A stretch of 16,467 nt of DNA from JAIRTY01 sp050257395 (GTDB lineage Bacteria > Actinomycetota > Actinomycetes > Streptosporangiales > Streptosporangiaceae): positions 1-16,467 of the forward strand of contig JBLMWU010000068.1 of assembly GCA_050257395.1 (NCBI GenBank), read 5' to 3'. Shown here in pieces: positions 1-6,183 of this stretch. A program made the position numbers and the translations under genes. The notes under the pieces are model-generated. The model made no database searches, was not told where the DNA came from, and saw only the letters and a list, made by a program, of their open reading frames with translations. Within the stretch, counting starts at the first letter, position 1, and every line of letters starts with the position of its first letter.

Positions 1-15
1 TGTGAGGCGACAGCT

Positions 16-273
16 GTGGAGACGATCATTGGCTTCGTGGCCGGCTATCTGGTCGGGACCCGCGAGGGAAAGGCCGGCCTGAAGAAACTGCGGGAATCCT
101 GGCACGCGATCAGGAATTCACCGGAAGCCCACCGGCTGGCCGCGGACGCGCTCTCGCTCGCGGAGACCGCGGCGAAGCAGGCCTCCGGCCGCGGCCTGAG
201 CGCGGTGGGCCAGGGGGTCGTGCGGACGATCGCCGCCCGCGGCGGCAGTCAGAGCAGGTCGCAGGCTGCCTGA
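16..273 (+). CDS. Small YtxH-like membrane-associated protein (85 aa)
   Basis: The protein opens with a short hydrophobic, glycine-rich segment (METIIGFVAGYLVGTREGK, residues 1-19) followed by a basic, amphipathic helical region to about residue 55 and a polar Gly/Ser-rich tail. This layout resembles the small YtxH-like proteins common in actinomycetes; no enzyme motif is visible and the function is unknown. The GTG start has a GAGG Shine-Dalgarno-like sequence 8 nt upstream. The frame stays open to the left window edge, so a longer N-terminus cannot be fully excluded, but the hydrophobic start looks complete. It converges on a small minus-strand gene 28 bp away. The assignment rests on length and composition only. 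Confidence 0.7.
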   Translation: METIIGFVAGYLVGTREGKAGLKKLRESWHAIRNSPEAHRLAADALSLAETAAKQASGRGLSAVGQGVVRTIAARGGSQSRSQAA

Positions 274-301
274 CCGCTGCCCGGGCAGACCGCCCGCCAG
301 C

Positions 302-409
302 TCACATGCGGTGCATCCGCTGGAAACGCGCGATGTCGTTCTTGCCCATCAGCACCGCGATGCCGACCGCGACTGCCGCACCCATGGACGCCCACATCCA
401 CCACTTCAT
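302..409 (-). CDS. 35-aa single-helix membrane miniprotein
   Basis: A 35-codon gene that is easily missed. It begins with a tryptophan-rich stretch (MKWWMWASM), then a helix of Ala/Val/Gly/Ile/Leu to about residue 21, and ends in a basic tail with the motif DIARFQRMHRM. The ATG is preceded by a strong GAGGGGG Shine-Dalgarno on the minus strand (about 416-424) at a suitable distance, which is the main reason to call it. Tiny actinobacterial proteins with a hydrophobic helix and a terminal R-x-M-R-x-M-like tail exist (I recall a DUF6893-type family, unverified). The function is unknown. A larger overlapping frame on this strand (to about 1471) is a shadow of the NlpC/P60 gene, and the + strand ORF at 306-536 is also a shadow. 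Confidence 0.65.
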   Translation of the reverse strand: MKWWMWASMGAAVAVGIAVLMGKNDIARFQRMHRM

Positions 410-458
410 CGGTGAGCCCCCTCGTTCCGCTGGAAAACAGCTCGCCTGGTTATTTCTC

Positions 459-482
459 ATACCCGTATTACGACCGCTAACC
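459..482 (-). promoter_or_regulatory. Possible stress-sigma (SigB/SigF-type) promoter for the 35-aa gene
   Basis: Reading on the minus strand there is GGTTAG (477-482) and, 13 nt after the GTTA core, GGGTAT (459-464). GGGTAT is the -10 element typical of actinobacterial SigB/SigF-group promoters, whose -35 is GTTT. The -10 lies 49 nt before the start codon of the 35-aa gene, in a locally AT-rich stretch. The -35 deviates by one base and the spacer is slightly short, so this is only a candidate. Confidence 0.35.
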
Positions 483-528
483 GCGAATCCCGATAGTGGC
501 TTCCGGCCCGCGGGCACGCGCCATCCGG

Positions 529-563
529 CCCGCTGATCCATGGCGCTGACCTGGCTCAGCGGG
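529..563 (-). terminator. Hairpin(s) at the end of the NlpC/P60 gene
   Basis: TCAGCGGG at 556-563 includes the complement of the NlpC/P60 stop codon. It can pair perfectly with CCCGCTGA at 529-536 (8 bp, 19-nt loop) or, for 6 bp, with CGCTGA at 544-549 (6-nt loop). No U-run follows, as is common for terminators in high-GC actinomycetes. It sits exactly at the 3' end of the gene, which favours a termination or 3'-end-protecting role. Confidence 0.4.
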
Positions 564-1704
564 ACAGGTAGCGGCGGGCCCCGGCGTAGTACGAGTAGCG
601 GGACACCGGGTCGACCCGCACGCCCACGCCGGTCCGCGGCGCGTTGATCATGTTGCCGTTGCCGACGTACAGGCCGACGTGCGAGATCGTCCCGCCCGGG
701 CTGCCCCGGAAGAACACCAGGTCGCCGGGGCGCAGGGCGGACCGGGCGACCGCGGTGCCGTGCACCGCCTGCTGGTCGGCGTCGCGGGACAGGGTGATGC
801 CGTAGGCGTGGTACACGGAATAGGTGAACCCGGAGCAGTCGTAGCCGTACCCGGACGTGCCGCCCCACAGGTACTGCAGCCCGGTGAACTTCCTGGCCTC
901 CGCGACCACCCTGGCCCGGGTGGCACCCCAGGCGGTGCCGGCCTTGTGCAGCACCACCGCGCTCGGCCGCAGCGCCGCCTGCCTGCCGCCGATCAGCGAC
1001 ACCAGCACGTAGGTGGCGGTGGCGCGCACCACGGGCAGCCGGGTGTCGTAGGACACCTGCATGACGTGGCTGCCGGAGAAGCCCGCGCTGCCCCAGCGGT
1101 TCCACAGCCACACGGTGGCCGCGCGCACCACCGCGGTGGTCGCCGCCGCCCGCGGGGCGGTGCGGGTCAGCTGCCGGGTGGGCACCCAGCCGGGATAGCC
1201 GCGGGAGTTCCGGTTGGTCGGCTGGCTGGGCACCACCACCCTGGTCCAGGCGGTCCCGGAGTGGCCGGTCACGATCACCCTGGTGCCGTACAGCGCCTGC
1301 GTCTCCAGCTTGCCGACGAGCCACAGCTTCTGCGCGACGGTCAGCCGGGACACCCAGGCGGCCGGATTGGCCGGGCTGGCCAGCGCGGGGGCGTCGATCG
1401 CCCGCGGGTAGGACGGGCTCACCCACAAGGTGGCCACATTGACGTTCACGTAACAGGTGCCGGAGTTGCACCGGGCCGGGGCGGTGGCGGCCACCGCGCC
1501 GCGGGCGGCCGGCGCCCCGCCGGCCCCCACCCGCCCGGCGGCACCCGGGGCGGTGCCCGCGGGTGGGCCGGTCACGATGCCGGTCGCGACGGCGGCGGCG
1601 GCGAGAAGCCCCACCACGACGGCGGCCGCCCAGGCGCCGCGCCGATGGCGGCTTCTGCCGCGCCCGTTAACCGATGGTGCTGGCCAGCTGCTGGAGCCGG
1701 ACAT
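556..1704 (-). CDS. Membrane-anchored/secreted NlpC/P60 peptidoglycan hydrolase
   Basis: Predicted cell-wall endopeptidase that cuts peptide stems of peptidoglycan outside the membrane. A basic N-terminus (RGRSRHRRG, about residues 14-23) precedes a hydrophobic segment at about 24-45, which could be an uncleaved anchor or a signal peptide, then an Ala/Gly/Pro-rich linker. Residues about 80-250 look like SH3-type repeats. The C-terminal NlpC/P60 domain (about 262-382) carries the catalytic Cys290 in YDCSGF and His342 in ISHVGLYVG; the usual third polar residue is probably Asn354 in MINAPRTG, where His is more common. The ATG at 1704 is chosen because AAGGGGG ends 6 nt upstream; the longer TTG start at 1722 would place that sequence inside the gene. 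It lies downstream of the acyl-CoA synthetase on the same strand, with a hairpin between them. Confidence 0.88.
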   Translation of the reverse strand: MSGSSSWPAPSVNGRGRSRHRRGAWAAAVVVGLLAAAAVATGIVTGPPAGTAPGAAGRVGAGGAPAARGAVAATAPARCNSGTCYVNVNVATLWVSPSYPRAIDAPALASPANPAAWVSRLTVAQKLWLVGKLETQALYGTRVIVTGHSGTAWTRVVVPSQPTNRNSRGYPGWVPTRQLTRTAPRAAATTAVVRAATVWLWNRWGSAGFSGSHVMQVSYDTRLPVVRATATYVLVSLIGGRQAALRPSAVVLHKAGTAWGATRARVVAEARKFTGLQYLWGGTSGYGYDCSGFTYSVYHAYGITLSRDADQQAVHGTAVARSALRPGDLVFFRGSPGGTISHVGLYVGNGNMINAPRTGVGVRVDPVSRYSYYAGARRYLSR

Positions 1705-1722
1705 TGCCGACCCCCTTTCCAA

Positions 1723-1740
1723 GCCCGCGGCGGCGCGGGC
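1723..1740 (-). terminator. GC-rich hairpin between the acyl-CoA synthetase and NlpC/P60 genes
   Basis: GCCCGCG (1723-1729), loop GCGG, CGCGGGC (1734-1740): a perfect 7-bp stem with a 4-nt loop. It starts 26 nt beyond the synthetase stop codon and ends just before the Shine-Dalgarno of the NlpC/P60 gene (1711-1720). It has no U-tract. It may end the synthetase transcript or act as a structured leader of the next gene. Confidence 0.4.
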
Positions 1741-1766
1741 GCCACTGGGTCGCCTGGGGCCGGTCC

Positions 1767-3575
1767 TCAGGCCGCGCCTGAGTCAGGGCGCCGGTACAGC
1801 TCCCTGACGTCGCTCTCGAACTTCGCCAGCACGTAGGACCGCCGCACCTTCTGGGTGGGGGTCAGCTCCTCGCTGACGGTAAACTCGGCGGCCACGATCC
1901 GGAACTTGCGGACCGCCTCCGCCCGCGAGACCTCCCGGTTGATCTCGTCGACCGCGGCCTGGATGTCCGCGACCAGGTCCGCATCGGCGCCGAGCTCGGC
2001 GACCGACGCCGACTCCGGCTTGCCGTGCTCGCGTTTCCACTCGGTGAAGGCCGGCGGATCCAGCGTGACCAGGGCGGCGACGAACGGCCGCTGGTCGCCG
2101 ACGAGCACGCACTGGTCGATGAGCCAGTGCGCCCGCAGCCGGTCCTCGAAGTAGGCGGGCGCGACGTTCTTGCCCGCCGCCGTCACGATCAGGTCCTTCT
2201 GCCGCCCGGTGATGCTGAGGAAGCCGTCGTCCAGCGCGCCGAGGTCGCCGGTGTGCAGCCAGCCCTGCTCGTCGAGCGCGGCGGCGGTCGCCCGCTCGTT
2301 GCGCCAGTATCCGGAGAACACGCCCGGCCCTTTGAGCAGCACCTCGCCGTCCGGGGCGATCCGCACCGCCCAGCCGGGCAGCGGCCGCCCGACCGTGCCG
2401 ATCCGCAGCACGCCCGGCAGGTTGAGGGTCGCGCCGGAAGCGGTTTCGGTCAGGCCGTAGCCCTCCAGGATGGTCACGCCCGCGCCGCGCAGGAAGTGCC
2501 CGAGCCGGGCGGCCAGCGGGGCCCCGCCGCTGACGGCGAAGGCGACCCGGCCGCCCATGGCGGCCCGCAGCTTGCGGTACACCAGCCGGTCGAACAGCGC
2601 CCGCCGCAGGCGCAGCCCAGGGCCGGGGCCGCCGTGGTCCAGCGCCTGGCTCCAGGCGACGGCGGTGTTCTCGGCGGCGCGGAAGATGCGCTCATGCCCG
2701 TCGGCGGCCGCCTTGCGGGCGGCGGTGTTGTACAGCTTCTCGAAGACCCGCGGCACCGCCAGCACGACCGTCGGCCGGAAGCTCGCCAGCTCCCCGGCCA
2801 GGCCCGGCAGGTTGCTGGTGTGGGCGATCCGCGCCCCGTTGTGCACCGCGACGAGCTGGACGACCCGGGCGAGGATGTGCGCGAGCGGCAGGAACAGCAG
2901 GATCGAGCTGTCCCCGGTGAGGATGGTGTCGCTGATCCCGTCGGCCAGGGCGATGTTGCGGACCTCGCCGATCAGGCTGGCGTGGCTGAGCACGCAGCCC
3001 TTGGGGCGGCCGGTGGTGCCGGAGGTGTAGACGATGGTGGCGGGCGAGTCAGCGGCGGTGCCGCCGCGGCGCCGCTCCACCAGCACCGGGTCCACGTCCT
3101 CTCCCCGCGCGGCCAGCCGGGACAGCGAGTCGTCGTCCAGCCGCCAGACCTGCCGGAGCGTGGGCACATCCGCCTCGGCGACGGTCTTCTCGTAGTCCTC
3201 GTTCTCCACGAAAATCGCGGCCGCGCCGGAGTCGCCGAGGATCCAGGACACCTGCGGGACCGACGAGGTCTCGTAGATCGGCACGGTGACGGCGCCCGCC
3301 GTCCAGATCGCGAAGTCGCACAGCGCCCACTCGTAGCGGGTGCCGGACATGAGCGCGACCCGGTCCCCGGGCCTGATCCCGGCCGCGATCAGCCCGGCGG
3401 CCAGCGCGGTGACCTGGCGGGCGAATCCGGCCGAGGTGACCGGGGTCCAGCCGGAGCCGTCCTTCCGGGCGAACGAGACGTGCCCCGGCGCCAGGGCCGC
3501 ACGCTCGAACACATCGTCCGCCGCGTTCGCTTGCGCGGGGACGGTGTAGCGGTACGGAGCCGACCACTCCGGCAC
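1767..3575 (-). CDS. Long-chain fatty-acid--CoA ligase (AMP-forming, FadD15-like)
   Basis: Activates a fatty acid to acyl-CoA through an acyl-adenylate in the cytoplasm. About 602 residues, the usual size for the FadD15/AAE-type long-chain synthetases. Visible motifs: P-loop YTSGTTGRPKG at about 183-193; EGYGLTETAS at about 371-380; HTGDLG at about 441-446 with the adenylate-binding Asp; GRQKDLIVTAAGKN hinge at about 457-470; and LTPTQKVRR near the C-terminus with the likely catalytic Lys576. The chosen GTG start (VPEWSAPYRY) matches the short N-terminus of this family, with GGAG and TGGGG sequences upstream. A TTG at 3614 would add 13 residues (MARWAGHGRSVGS) not expected in the family. It is divergent from the ABM/MarR pair and shares their AT-rich promoter region, so MarR control is plausible. 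Confidence 0.92.
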   Translation of the reverse strand: MPEWSAPYRYTVPAQANAADDVFERAALAPGHVSFARKDGSGWTPVTSAGFARQVTALAAGLIAAGIRPGDRVALMSGTRYEWALCDFAIWTAGAVTVPIYETSSVPQVSWILGDSGAAAIFVENEDYEKTVAEADVPTLRQVWRLDDDSLSRLAARGEDVDPVLVERRRGGTAADSPATIVYTSGTTGRPKGCVLSHASLIGEVRNIALADGISDTILTGDSSILLFLPLAHILARVVQLVAVHNGARIAHTSNLPGLAGELASFRPTVVLAVPRVFEKLYNTAARKAAADGHERIFRAAENTAVAWSQALDHGGPGPGLRLRRALFDRLVYRKLRAAMGGRVAFAVSGGAPLAARLGHFLRGAGVTILEGYGLTETASGATLNLPGVLRIGTVGRPLPGWAVRIAPDGEVLLKGPGVFSGYWRNERATAAALDEQGWLHTGDLGALDDGFLSITGRQKDLIVTAAGKNVAPAYFEDRLRAHWLIDQCVLVGDQRPFVAALVTLDPPAFTEWKREHGKPESASVAELGADADLVADIQAAVDEINREVSRAEAVRKFRIVAAEFTVSEELTPTQKVRRSYVLAKFESDVRELYRRPDSGAA

Positions 3576-3643
3576 AGACCCCACACTCCGACCATGCCCA
3601 GCCCACCGTGCCAATCGGCAGAGGCCAACGTCTTGCCTGGTCA

Positions 3644-3658
3644 GGGACCTTCGGTCCC
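3644..3658. repeat. Short hairpin upstream of the acyl-CoA synthetase
   Basis: GGGACC (3644-3649), loop TTC, GGTCCC (3653-3658) is a perfect 6-bp inverted repeat with a 3-nt loop. It lies about 70 nt upstream of the synthetase start, between that gene and the CTAG-rich promoter region, so it would be in the 5' leader if transcription starts within 3678-3734. No function can be assigned. Confidence 0.35.
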
Positions 3659-3677
3659 GGCCGCTGCTGGCAGGGGC

Positions 3678-3734
3678 TTGACTTTTTACCTAGCTAGCTA
3701 TTAACTAGCCCTCTAGATACTTGGCCACTAGGTA
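3678..3734. promoter_or_regulatory. AT-rich divergent promoter with CTAG palindromes, probable MarR operator
   Basis: A sharp AT-rich island in very GC-rich DNA. It begins with a -35-like TTGACT (3678-3683), with TATTAA (3699-3704) or TTAACT (3701-3706) as possible -10 elements on the plus strand. Overlapping it are CTAG at 3690, 3694, 3705, 3713 and 3728; a perfect 10-bp palindrome TAGCTAGCTA (3691-3700); an imperfect 15-bp palindrome CTAGCTATTAACTAG (3694-3708); and a 7-bp inverted repeat TACCTAG (3687-3693) / CTAGGTA (3728-3734). MarR dimers typically bind AT-rich palindromes of about this size overlapping promoters, and a MarR gene lies two positions downstream. Specific binding is inferred. 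Confidence 0.6.
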
Positions 3735-3763
3735 TGTTGGCCGGGGGCAGAATGGAGGCCATC

Positions 3764-4039
3764 ATGAGCACGGCAACCCTGATCGCGCGGCACCAGGTCG
3801 AGGACTACAGCGCCTGGCGGGCGGTCTATGACAGCGTGGAGGGCGTGCGCCAGCAGTACGGCTGCGAGGGCGCCGAGGTGATGGTGGACCCGGGCGACAA
3901 GAACGACGTGCTCGTGCTGCACCGGTTCCCGACCCTGGAGGCCGCCCAGGCGTTCGCCGGCAGCAGCGAGCTGCGGGAGGCGATGCACAGCTCCGGGGTG
4001 ACCGGGCCGCCGCGCATCGAGATCGCGGTCGGGGCGTGA
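3764..4039 (+). CDS. ABM/cyclase-like dimeric alpha-beta barrel protein (91 aa)
   Basis: A 91-residue cytoplasmic protein of the size and pattern of the antibiotic-biosynthesis-monooxygenase/ferredoxin-like alpha-beta barrel superfamily: strand STATLIARHQV, helix around DYSAWRAVYDSV, strand AEVMVDPGDKNDVLVLHRF, helix around LEAAQAFAGSSELREAM, and a closing strand RIEIAVGA after GPP. No cofactor-binding motif is visible; members range from monooxygenases to proteins of unknown role, so a catalytic claim is not justified. The ATG at 3764 has a near-ideal GGAGG (3754-3758) 5 nt upstream. An in-frame start at 3734 would place this ribosome-binding site inside the gene and overlap the promoter. 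It is followed by the MarR gene in the same direction and is probably co-transcribed with it. Confidence 0.8.
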   Translation: MSTATLIARHQVEDYSAWRAVYDSVEGVRQQYGCEGAEVMVDPGDKNDVLVLHRFPTLEAAQAFAGSSELREAMHSSGVTGPPRIEIAVGA

Positions 4040-4154
4040 GCTGAACACATCGCCGCACGGCAGGGGTGGCGTCCGGGGACCGGGCGCCACCCCGTCGCGC
4101 CCGCCGGATGCCGAGGCCTTCGAGCGCGAGTTCCCCGGGGCGCGGTGGCTCGAC

Positions 4155-4628
4155 ATGCGGGTGATGCGCCAGCTGGTGCTGGCCGGCGCCAAGGCCGACG
4201 CGCTCATCACCGGGGTCGCCCGCCGCTACGGGCTGTCCCACGCCGCGCTCAACGCCCTGGCGGTGATCGAGGGTGGCGGCGGCCCCCTCCCCGCGGGCGA
4301 GATCAGCACCCAGATGCACGTCAGCACCGCGACGATGACCAGCGTCCTCGACACGCTGGAGCGGAAGGGCTACGTCCGGCGCCAGCCGGATCCCGCCGAC
4401 CGGCGCCGGGTGCTGGTGGACATCACCCCGGACGCCCAGGACCTGCTGGACCGGGTCCTGCCCGCCGTGCAGCAGGCCGTCACCGCGGCGGTCAGCCCGC
4501 TCGGCGACGAGGCGCTGCTCGCGCTGCTCGACGGGCTGGCCGCCGCCAGCGGCGCCATGGACGCCGCCCCCCGCGACCTGCCGCCCCCGCCGGCCCGCCG
4601 GGCGCCGGGCCGGCTCCGGCGCGGCTGA
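4155..4628 (+). CDS. MarR-family transcriptional regulator (start uncertain)
   Basis: A winged helix-turn-helix regulator of MarR type. The HTH region is about residues 46-75 (GEISTQMHVSTATMTSVLDTLERKGY) and the wing follows with VRRQPDPADRRRVLVDITP, the classic MarR D-x-R-D/R wing signature. The C-terminal helix and a proline/arginine-rich tail complete it. The ATG at 4155 is the only conventional in-frame start, but the preceding frame reads DAEAFEREFPGARWLD, typical of MarR N-terminal helix 1, and it has G/C-rich third positions. The true start may therefore lie further upstream; the only near-cognate codon is CTG at 4041, one base after the stop of the ABM gene. The likely operator is the CTAG-rich region at 3678-3734, making it a candidate autoregulator of its own operon and of the divergent acyl-CoA synthetase. 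Confidence 0.85.
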   Translation: MRVMRQLVLAGAKADALITGVARRYGLSHAALNALAVIEGGGGPLPAGEISTQMHVSTATMTSVLDTLERKGYVRRQPDPADRRRVLVDITPDAQDLLDRVLPAVQQAVTAAVSPLGDEALLALLDGLAAASGAMDAAPRDLPPPPARRAPGRLRRG

Positions 4629-4651
4629 GCCCGGCGCCTGCCGGTCAGCCG
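4622..4651. terminator. Bidirectional hairpin terminator between marR and the DUF7064-like gene
   Basis: CGGCTGA (4622-4628), a 2-nt bulge GC, CCGGC (4631-4635), loop GCCT, GCCGG (4640-4644), TCAGCCG (4645-4651). This makes a 12-bp stem with one bulge. The left arm ends with the TGA of marR and the right arm contains the TCA complement of the stop of the opposing gene, so both stop codons are in the stem. The hairpin spans the whole 16-bp convergent gap and is symmetric enough to work in both directions; there is no U-run. Confidence 0.6.
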
Positions 4652-5643
4652 GCCTGCGCGCCGGTCCAGTCGTGCTGCTGCCAGCCGGGCGGCTGATGCC
4701 ATTCGCTCCAGCCGTACCCGGCGCGGCCGCCGGCCGCCTCGAAGCGGCAGAGGGCCCGCGGGAAATGCGCCGTCCGCCCGTCCGGTGAGGTCATCGCCAC
4801 CGGCGCGAAGTGCTGCGGCGTCACGGTCAGGGCCAGGCCGTCCAGCGTGAGCTGCGAGGAAGCCGGGAAGCCGTCCGGGCCGAAGCGGGTGGACGCGCCG
4901 AACCCGTCCCGGTGCCCGAGGGCCCCGTCCGGGGTGCGCACAAAGGACGGCCAGGGGAACGGGAACCCGACGTTGGCCTGCACGCCGTGGAACGCGGTGC
5001 CGTCCGCGAGCCGGCCCGCCGTCCACAGCCAGGAAACGCTCCACCAGTCGCGTTCCCCCCAGCTGTGATCCCGTTCGCCGTGCCCGGCGAACGGGATCTG
5101 CTCGCCGCCCAGCGCGATGGTGCCGGTGACCGTGGCGGGGATCTCGTAGCGGCTCATGTCGCGGTACGGGTACACCCCGCCATCGGTCACCCATTCGAGG
5201 TCGAACCCGAAGGGCGTCGTCTCGTGCGGGCCGTCCCCGTACGCGGCGGCGGGGCCGGGCAGGACCGCGGCGGCGCTGGCGTCCAGGGTGAGCCGGGCGG
5301 TCTCCAGCGGGCGCCGGATCTCCTGGGCCGCGCTGTAGGCGCGGCCGGCGGTGACCAGCGGGCGGTCCGCAGCCTGCGCGCCAGCGTGGCCGCCGCCGGG
5401 CAGCGGGGCGTCGTTGTCGGCGACCATCACCAGCGGTTCCCCGCGCCGGACCAGGCAGGCCCAGTACCAGGCGCGGCCCCAGCCGGGATACAGGCCGAGC
5501 CGCACGTAGCCGCCGACCGAGCCGTCCGCGGCGGTGAAGTCGAAGTACCAGGACTCGTTCCACAGCTGCTCCGGGCCGGCCGGATGCAGGCCCTCGTCGC
5601 CGGGTGCCAGCTGCCAGGTCCCGTGGTTGACGATCGGCACCAT
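4645..5643 (-). CDS. DUF7064/DUF7065-type AttH/CrtC lipocalin-like protein
   Basis: A 332-residue protein without a signal peptide. It has the hallmark GHGERDHSWGERDWW (about 187-201) of the AttH/CrtC-like double-lipocalin superfamily, including the DUF7064/DUF7065 proteins; it also has the N-terminal WNESWYFDF pattern (about 28-36) and a GYGWSEW motif near the C-terminus. Relatives include carotenoid 1,2-hydratase (CrtC) and secreted AttH; most actinobacterial members have no demonstrated reaction and often lie near lipid, steroid or terpenoid catabolic genes. Binding or hydration of a hydrophobic substrate is inference. The ATG start has GGAGG 6 nt upstream on the minus strand. It converges with marR and is divergent from the WYL-like gene, with an inverted repeat 30 bp upstream of its start. 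Confidence 0.75.
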   Translation of the reverse strand: MVPIVNHGTWQLAPGDEGLHPAGPEQLWNESWYFDFTAADGSVGGYVRLGLYPGWGRAWYWACLVRRGEPLVMVADNDAPLPGGGHAGAQAADRPLVTAGRAYSAAQEIRRPLETARLTLDASAAAVLPGPAAAYGDGPHETTPFGFDLEWVTDGGVYPYRDMSRYEIPATVTGTIALGGEQIPFAGHGERDHSWGERDWWSVSWLWTAGRLADGTAFHGVQANVGFPFPWPSFVRTPDGALGHRDGFGASTRFGPDGFPASSQLTLDGLALTVTPQHFAPVAMTSPDGRTAHFPRALCRFEAAGGRAGYGWSEWHQPPGWQQHDWTGAQAG

Positions 5644-5672
5644 GCCAGACCTCCGCGTCCGCTCGTAGCCGG

Positions 5673-5697
5673 CAGGGACCGTACTGCAAGGTCCCTG
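5673..5697. promoter_or_regulatory. Inverted repeat CAGGGACC-N9-GGTCCCTG, candidate operator
   Basis: Perfect 8-bp arms at 5673-5680 and 5690-5697 separated by 9 nt, in the 150-bp divergent intergenic region between the DUF7064-like gene (start 5643) and the WYL-like gene (start 5794). Its position 30 bp upstream of the minus-strand start fits a repressor site or a leader hairpin of that gene. The remaining part of the region (5698-5793) holds no clear promoter that I can identify. Confidence 0.45.
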
Positions 5698-5793
5698 TGT
5701 GCTTCCATCACGCGACCGCGCGCACGGCGGCCGCTCGCCGCACGCCCGGATTGTTACCCTGGCCCTGATCCGGCTTCCTGATCGGGGAATCTC

Positions 5794-6183
5794 GTGACAA
5801 GTCGCGGCGAGAGCGTGCCCGCCGCGTTAGCGGCGGCTGTCATCGGCCGGCGCCAGGTCAGCTTCTGCTACGCACAGGACGCTCCCGGCGCCGGCCCGCG
5901 GGTGATCAGCCCGCACGCGATCTACCGGACCGCGGCCGGGCTGGTGCGGCTGCAGGGTGTCCAGGTGGCGGGCCCGACCAGCCAGGGCCAGGCGGACCTG
6001 CCGGGCTGGCGGACCTTCGACCTGAGCCTGATGTCCGGCCTCGAGACCCTGCCCGGCCGCTTCGAGGTCGCGCCGGAGTTCCGGCCGGACAGCCCGGCCT
6101 ACCGGCGGATGATCGTCGACTGCGTGCGCGGCTGGGCCGGCGCCAGGCCTAGGCACCAGACAGCGCCTCCCGGGCGGCTTTGA
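5794..6183 (+). CDS. Small WYL-like protein without DNA-binding domain (129 aa)
   Basis: Residues about 10-90 (AAVIGRRQVSFCYAQDAPGAGPRVISPHAIYRTAAGLVRLQGVQVAG split as strand-helix-strand) resemble the core of a WYL domain: a QVSFCY strand, R-x-I-S-P-H-A-I-Y, and a following hydrophobic strand with Gly. The usual N-terminal helix-turn-helix of WYL regulators is absent, so it may sense a ligand or be a stand-alone WYL-like module; no function is proven. The GTG start has GGGGA 6 nt upstream. Its last 35 bp overlap, tail to tail, the end of the opposing NTF2-like gene. Family assignment is from pattern only. Confidence 0.65.
   Translation: MTSRGESVPAALAAAVIGRRQVSFCYAQDAPGAGPRVISPHAIYRTAAGLVRLQGVQVAGPTSQGQADLPGWRTFDLSLMSGLETLPGRFEVAPEFRPDSPAYRRMIVDCVRGWAGARPRHQTAPPGRL

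Noticed and set aside
277..288. Perfect 12-bp palindrome CTGCCCGGGCAG in the convergent gap
   Set aside because: As a hairpin it has only a 4-bp stem. It may be a weak terminator but is too short to call in GC-rich DNA.
306..536. A 76-codon plus-strand frame starting MRCIRWKRAM
   Set aside because: It is antisense to the 35-aa gene, has no ribosome-binding site in view and has no recognisable domain. The minus-strand miniprotein has a strong Shine-Dalgarno.
1705..1766. c-di-AMP (ydaO) riboswitch in front of the NlpC/P60 gene
   Set aside because: Actinobacterial cell-wall hydrolase genes often carry this riboswitch, but only 62 bp separate the gene from the previous stop codon, too short for the aptamer, and no matching motif is seen.
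3644..5697. A shared operator from the common GGGACC/GGTCCC half-sites at 3644-3658 and 5673-5697
   Set aside because: The spacers differ (3 versus 9 nt), so a single dimeric regulator would not see the same geometry. Chance similarity is more likely.
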